Shown piece by piece: positions 60,875 through 64,000 of a DNA stretch of 64,000 nucleotides (the stretch's first letter is position 1; each line of letters opens with the position of its first letter). The position numbers and the translations under genes were made by a program. The notes beneath the pieces are model-generated. The model was not told where the DNA came from, searched no databases, and saw only the letters and a program-made list of their open reading frames with translations. Source of the stretch: Alistipes sp. (GTDB lineage: Bacteria > Bacteroidota > Bacteroidia > Bacteroidales > Rikenellaceae); assembly GCA_021201825.1 (NCBI GenBank), contig JAJQED010000017.1, positions 1-64,000 of the forward strand, written 5' to 3'.

Positions 60875-61645
60875 TCATTCCTGTTTTTCGGTCAGGAACT
60901 TCCAGAAACGCCGTGGCATATGTTGACGCTGGAGGCGGGGGTTGAGCCGCTCTTTGATGGAAAGGGCTTTAAAATAATTCTTCCAAAGAGTTTGGAACAG
61001 CTGTTCGTCCTCGGCCATAAGGCGGGGATCGAGTTTGCCGTCCAAGAGGTGGCCGTCGTCCTCGAGTGTTACCTCGGTGGCATTTTTAAGGTCGTAATAA
61101 TAGCCGTACCGGCGTTTGACATCGTAGATCAGCCACTTTTGGTTCGAAAACCTGCCCGTGAAATATGCTATGGCAAGCGGCAGGGCGTTATACTCCGGCG
61201 AAACGGGGGCGAAAAAAGAATCGTCGCCCGCTTTCTGGAACCGGACGAACTGGCGCAGGAATTCCCCCTCGCGGCTCACCTTATGGGCAAGTTTTCGGAC
61301 CTCGAAAACACATTCGTCCGCAAGGTTATAGGCATAACCGTCGGGCGAATCGAAGATACGGCAAATGTACCGGAACAATAGCATATCGCTTCCCGGCTGT
61401 TCCGAGAGCCATACATGCAATATCATATTCCGGGGTTTCTTCGGCACTTTCTTTTCGATCCCTTTCCAGACGCGGGTAGATTTCGTCCTGTCGGTAACAA
61501 CATCATGGACCTCATCGGCGAACAAGGGAACCGGCTCGCCGTGGGCCAGTAGCTCCCCGGGGACCGTCTTTCGGAAATAGGCGTCGAATACCGCCGTCAA
61601 CAGCCCCTCGAATGTCTTATCGTACCTGAAAACAATCATGGTCAT
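60875..61645 (-). CDS. TIGR03915 family DNA-repair-associated protein
   Basis: A 256-aa protein. The conserved DUF4130/TIGR03915 pattern is seen in IVFRYDKTFEGLLTAVFDAY, EFLRQFVRFQKAGDDSFFA, FSNQKWLIYDVKRRYGYYYD and RQHMPRRFWKFLTEKQ. It is always paired with a TIGR03916 radical SAM protein in such loci and is proposed to act in repair or modification of DNA, without a proven reaction. It overlaps its radical SAM partner by four bases (ATGA). Confidence 0.93.
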   Translation of the reverse strand: MTMIVFRYDKTFEGLLTAVFDAYFRKTVPGELLAHGEPVPLFADEVHDVVTDRTKSTRVWKGIEKKVPKKPRNMILHVWLSEQPGSDMLLFRYICRIFDSPDGYAYNLADECVFEVRKLAHKVSREGEFLRQFVRFQKAGDDSFFAPVSPEYNALPLAIAYFTGRFSNQKWLIYDVKRRYGYYYDLKNATEVTLEDDGHLLDGKLDPRLMAEDEQLFQTLWKNYFKALSIKERLNPRLQRQHMPRRFWKFLTEKQE

Positions 61646-62907
61646 TCGGGAAAGACCAGTACCGCCTGCGATTCGTCGAAACCGCGACGGGGTTTCTTGC
61701 GGGTAAGTTCACGCCGTACGAATTCGGGGTGAACCTCGTTGATACTCGTGGACGTAAGCTCGCCACAGGTGATGAAATACTGGGCTTTTTTCATCACGAC
61801 CCCCAGCTTCTTCAGGGTGGAGGAAGTGATACGTGAAAAGCGCCTCGACGAAACGATGATCTTCGCCGACTTGACCCCGATGCCGGGAACGCGCAGAATG
61901 AGTTCATAATCGGCCCGGTTCAGGTCCACGGGGAAAGCCTCGGGATGCCGCAGGGCCCAGGCCAGTTTGGGGTCTATCTCCAGGTCGAGGTGGGGAAAGG
62001 AGTCGTCCACGATCTCGTCCGACCGGAAGCCGTAGAACCGCATAAGCCAGTCGGCCTGGTAGAGCCGGTTCTCCCGCACCAACGGGGCCTGTTTGAGGGC
62101 CGGCAGCCTGTGATCGTACTGGTTGACCGGTATAAACCCGGAGTAGTAAACCCGTTTCATCGACGGGCGGGTATATAGGGCGCTCGAAAGGCTCAGGATA
62201 TCTTTGTCCGTCTCGTCCGTAGCCCCGACGATCATCTGGGTACTCTGCCCGGCCGGGGCGAAACGCGGCGCATGGCGAGAGCGGCGGCGCTCCTCCACGC
62301 TTTCGAGCACCCCCTGCTGGATGAACTTCATTGGCTGATAGACACTGATATGGTCTTTCTCGGGGGCAAGGAGCTTAAGGTTCTGTTCGGTCGGGATCTC
62401 GATGTTGACACTCAGGCGGTCGGCATACAACCCGGCTTCGTTGACCAACTCCCGGCTGGCCCCGGGAATGCTTTTCATATGGATATACCCGTGATAGCGG
62501 TGGACCGTGCGCAGTTCTTTCACGACCCGCACCATCCGCTCCATCGTATAATCCGGGTCCCGGATCACCCCTGAACTGAGGAACAGCCCCTCTATATAGT
62601 TGCGGCGGTAGAACTCAATGGTCAGCGTCACCAGCTCCTGCACCGTGAACGTGGCGCGCGGCAGGTCGTTGCTCCGGCGGTTTATGCAATAGGCACAGTC
62701 GTAAATGCAGTGGTTCGTGAGCATTATCTTCAGTAGTGAAACACAGCGGCCGTCCTCCGTAAAACTGTGGCAGATTCCCGAGGCGCGCGAACTGCCAAGT
62801 TCGCCCGGCTTGCCCCGACGTGCGGACCCGCTCGATGCACATGACACGTCGTATTTGGCCGACTCGGCCAGCACGGTGAGTTTTTCGAGTATACGGTCTT
62901 TTAACAC
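61642..62907 (-). CDS. TIGR03916 radical SAM protein, putative DNA modification/repair
   Basis: A 421-aa enzyme. The cluster-binding motif is CIYDCAYC, preceded by SLLKIMLTNH. A helix-hairpin-helix near the C-terminus (ELILRVPGIGVKSAKIIVSSRRF) would bind DNA. Two further motifs, ELGSSRASGICHSFTEDG and EPTEQNLKLLAPEKD-like IPTEQNLKLLAPEKD, fit the family. It starts with GTG (62905-62907) and is the upstream gene of the pair. The reaction remains unproven, though an anaerobic DNA-lesion repair role is often suggested. Confidence 0.93.
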   Translation of the reverse strand: MLKDRILEKLTVLAESAKYDVSCASSGSARRGKPGELGSSRASGICHSFTEDGRCVSLLKIMLTNHCIYDCAYCINRRSNDLPRATFTVQELVTLTIEFYRRNYIEGLFLSSGVIRDPDYTMERMVRVVKELRTVHRYHGYIHMKSIPGASRELVNEAGLYADRLSVNIEIPTEQNLKLLAPEKDHISVYQPMKFIQQGVLESVEERRRSRHAPRFAPAGQSTQMIVGATDETDKDILSLSSALYTRPSMKRVYYSGFIPVNQYDHRLPALKQAPLVRENRLYQADWLMRFYGFRSDEIVDDSFPHLDLEIDPKLAWALRHPEAFPVDLNRADYELILRVPGIGVKSAKIIVSSRRFSRITSSTLKKLGVVMKKAQYFITCGELTSTSINEVHPEFVRRELTRKKPRRGFDESQAVLVFPE

Positions 62908-62996
62908 AGCTTCGGAATAATGCGGGACTACCCGGCAAAGTTACGGAAATTTCATGCCGCAACCACCGGGAAGATGTCAGTAAAAACTGGCTTTGA

Positions 62997-64000
62997 TTAT
63001 CTGTTTAAAATATGGGCATTTATAGTCCGGACGGCGCCGTCGAACGAACGGTCGCGGTAGACTTCGAGCCCGGCTTTCTGCAGACGGGCATGTCCCTCGC
63101 AAAGGGCCAGGTAGGCAGGTTCGGCCAGGCCGTAAACCACTTTGGCAAAGCCCTTAATGATCAATAGGTCTGCACATGAAAGCGGTTTGGATCTACGATG
63201 GGTGCACGGCTCCATCGAGCTATAGATAGTGGAACCGGCCAGGCCCACCCCGGCTGCCTCGGCCTTGGCGATGGCCGCCTCCTCGGCATGGTCCGCCGGG
63301 CCCGTTTCATGGGTAAAACCTTGGAAAACCGCACCGTCGGGAGTCACTACAACAGCGCCGACACGGTAAGCCGTATCGCACGGGGGTGACTGGCGGCTGG
63401 CTTCCACGGCCAATTTCAGGAATTCGGCGTCTTTTTCGCACACTGCCGGCGGCACCATATACATCACGGAGGTATTACCCAGTTTAATACTGTCCCGCAG
63501 TACAAGCCGGTTGTCCTTGTTCCACGGGTACTGTCCGTCAGGGACAAACCGGGGAGCGCGGCCGTCTCCCACGAAAAAAGGCGCTGTGGCAAGACGCAGG
63601 CAATCGAAATTACCGGACTTCATATACATACCCAGCACGGAGCTACCCCCCTCGACCAAAAGGACTCTCACCCCAAACGATCCGAGCGTGTCGGAAATGA
63701 TCTCCGGGTCTATGTGCGGGACCGTAATCACCTCGGCCATCCGCTGAATTTCCCTTATCCGCTCCACGGGGGTAGACCGTTCACAGAATACTAATTTGCG
63801 GCCGTTGCCCCGGGTAAAGAAACCGCTCTCGAGGTTCAAATTACCGGACCGGGTAACGGTGACCTTTAACGGTTCCGGTTCCATCCCCGTCTGTGAGCGC
63901 TGCCGGCGGATTTCCGGGTCTTTAATAACGAGTGACGGGTCGTCGGCCCGCACCGTCCCTGCGCCTACAAGGATAGCATCGCAACGGGTCCTGAGAGCCA
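62997..64000 (-). CDS. RibD-like bifunctional protein, reductase domain first (partial, runs off the right edge)
   Basis: The open frame continues past the window: beyond the ORF-track start it reads RCDAILVGAGTVRADDPSL, the RibD reductase motif. The N-terminal part is a RibD_C/DHFR-like reductase (to about FFVGDGRAPRFVPDG), with VRVLLVEGGSSVLG. The C-terminal part is a deaminase: GPADHAEEAAIAKAEAAGV and SSMEPCTHRRSKPLSC, with zinc ligands H, C and C and catalytic E. In E. coli RibD the deaminase comes first, so the order is swapped. A riboflavin-pathway or related pyrimidine role is likely. Confidence 0.85.
   Translation of the reverse strand, partial: ALRTRCDAILVGAGTVRADDPSLVIKDPEIRRQRSQTGMEPEPLKVTVTRSGNLNLESGFFTRGNGRKLVFCERSTPVERIREIQRMAEVITVPHIDPEIISDTLGSFGVRVLLVEGGSSVLGMYMKSGNFDCLRLATAPFFVGDGRAPRFVPDGQYPWNKDNRLVLRDSIKLGNTSVMYMVPPAVCEKDAEFLKLAVEASRQSPPCDTAYRVGAVVVTPDGAVFQGFTHETGPADHAEEAAIAKAEAAGVGLAGSTIYSSMEPCTHRRSKPLSCADLLIIKGFAKVVYGLAEPAYLALCEGHARLQKAGLEVYRDRSFDGAVRTINAHILNR

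Overview
The window looks like a chromosomal segment of a Bacteroidota bacterium, most likely order Bacteroidales and possibly a Rikenellaceae/Alistipes-type genome. That placement is an inference, not a phylogeny. Supporting signs are FimA/Mfa-type lipoprotein fimbriae, a CarboxypepD_reg-type TonB receptor, a long (312 aa) NusB, DUF5683, DUF1573 and OstA-like proteins, a PPIase-like/SurA pair, promoters of the form TTTG-N19..21-TAnnTTTG, and rare Shine-Dalgarno sites. Coding density is high. No transposase, integrase, phage gene, rRNA or CRISPR array was seen, and there is one tRNA.

Layout. 0.1-5.5 kb: DUF1573 lipoprotein and nusB (minus); BaiN-like flavoprotein, a degenerate methyltransferase-like protein, PduO-type cobalamin adenosyltransferase, a DUF2795 protein and an M48 protease (plus). 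5.5-8.3 kb: tRNA-Gln(TTG), then GNAT, anaerobic sulfatase maturase and an RHS/YD-like lipoprotein (minus). 8.4-12.7 kb: three-gene fimbrial operon (fimbrillin, Mfa2 anchor, large tip candidate). 13.0-20.6 kb: TonB receptor with a beta-helix lipoprotein partner, then a membrane polyferredoxin with an Fe-S aldo/keto reductase. 20.7-24.7 kb: a damaged region holding an abgT gene with deletions and an internal inverted piece, a frameshifted radical SAM gene, an intact GT1 glycosyltransferase and a 29-residue membrane microprotein. 24.7-29.2 kb: ppx/ppk1 and a split ThrE exporter (minus). 29.4-36.1 kb: TetR-TolC-HlyD-two ATPases-two permeases efflux operon. 36.2-37.9 kb: Tat-exported Gfo/Idh oxidoreductase and the decayed remains of its DUF1080 partner. 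38.0-44.1 kb: parA-parB-DUF5683-mltD-mnmE (minus). 44.4-51.7 kb: ornithine carbamoyltransferase, CPBP protease, then an outer-membrane biogenesis operon (PPIase-like lipoprotein, SurA-like, OstA-like). 51.7-55.2 kb: FeoAB fusion with a 57-aa FeoB-associated Cys-rich membrane protein, and a 17-Cys four-helix copper-binding protein. 55.3-60.2 kb: a likely 3-keto-glycoside locus (DUF1080-PHP-like fusion divergent from isomerase, Gfo/Idh and DUF1080). 60.3-64.0 kb: Yip1-like membrane protein, the TIGR03915/TIGR03916 DNA-repair pair, and a RibD-like protein with reversed domain order running off the right edge.

How the genes work together. The 55-60 kb locus is the best candidate for under-described biology: exported dehydrogenase, isomerase and 3-keto-hydrolase, plus a lipoprotein fusing a DUF1080 domain to a metal-hydrolase-like barrel. 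A second dehydrogenase/DUF1080 pair at 36-38 kb has lost its DUF1080 half through stepwise decay (frameshift, nonsense codon, internal deletion). Together with the scrambled abgT and broken radical SAM gene, this suggests ongoing gene loss in this lineage, although assembly error must be excluded for abgT and the radical SAM gene.
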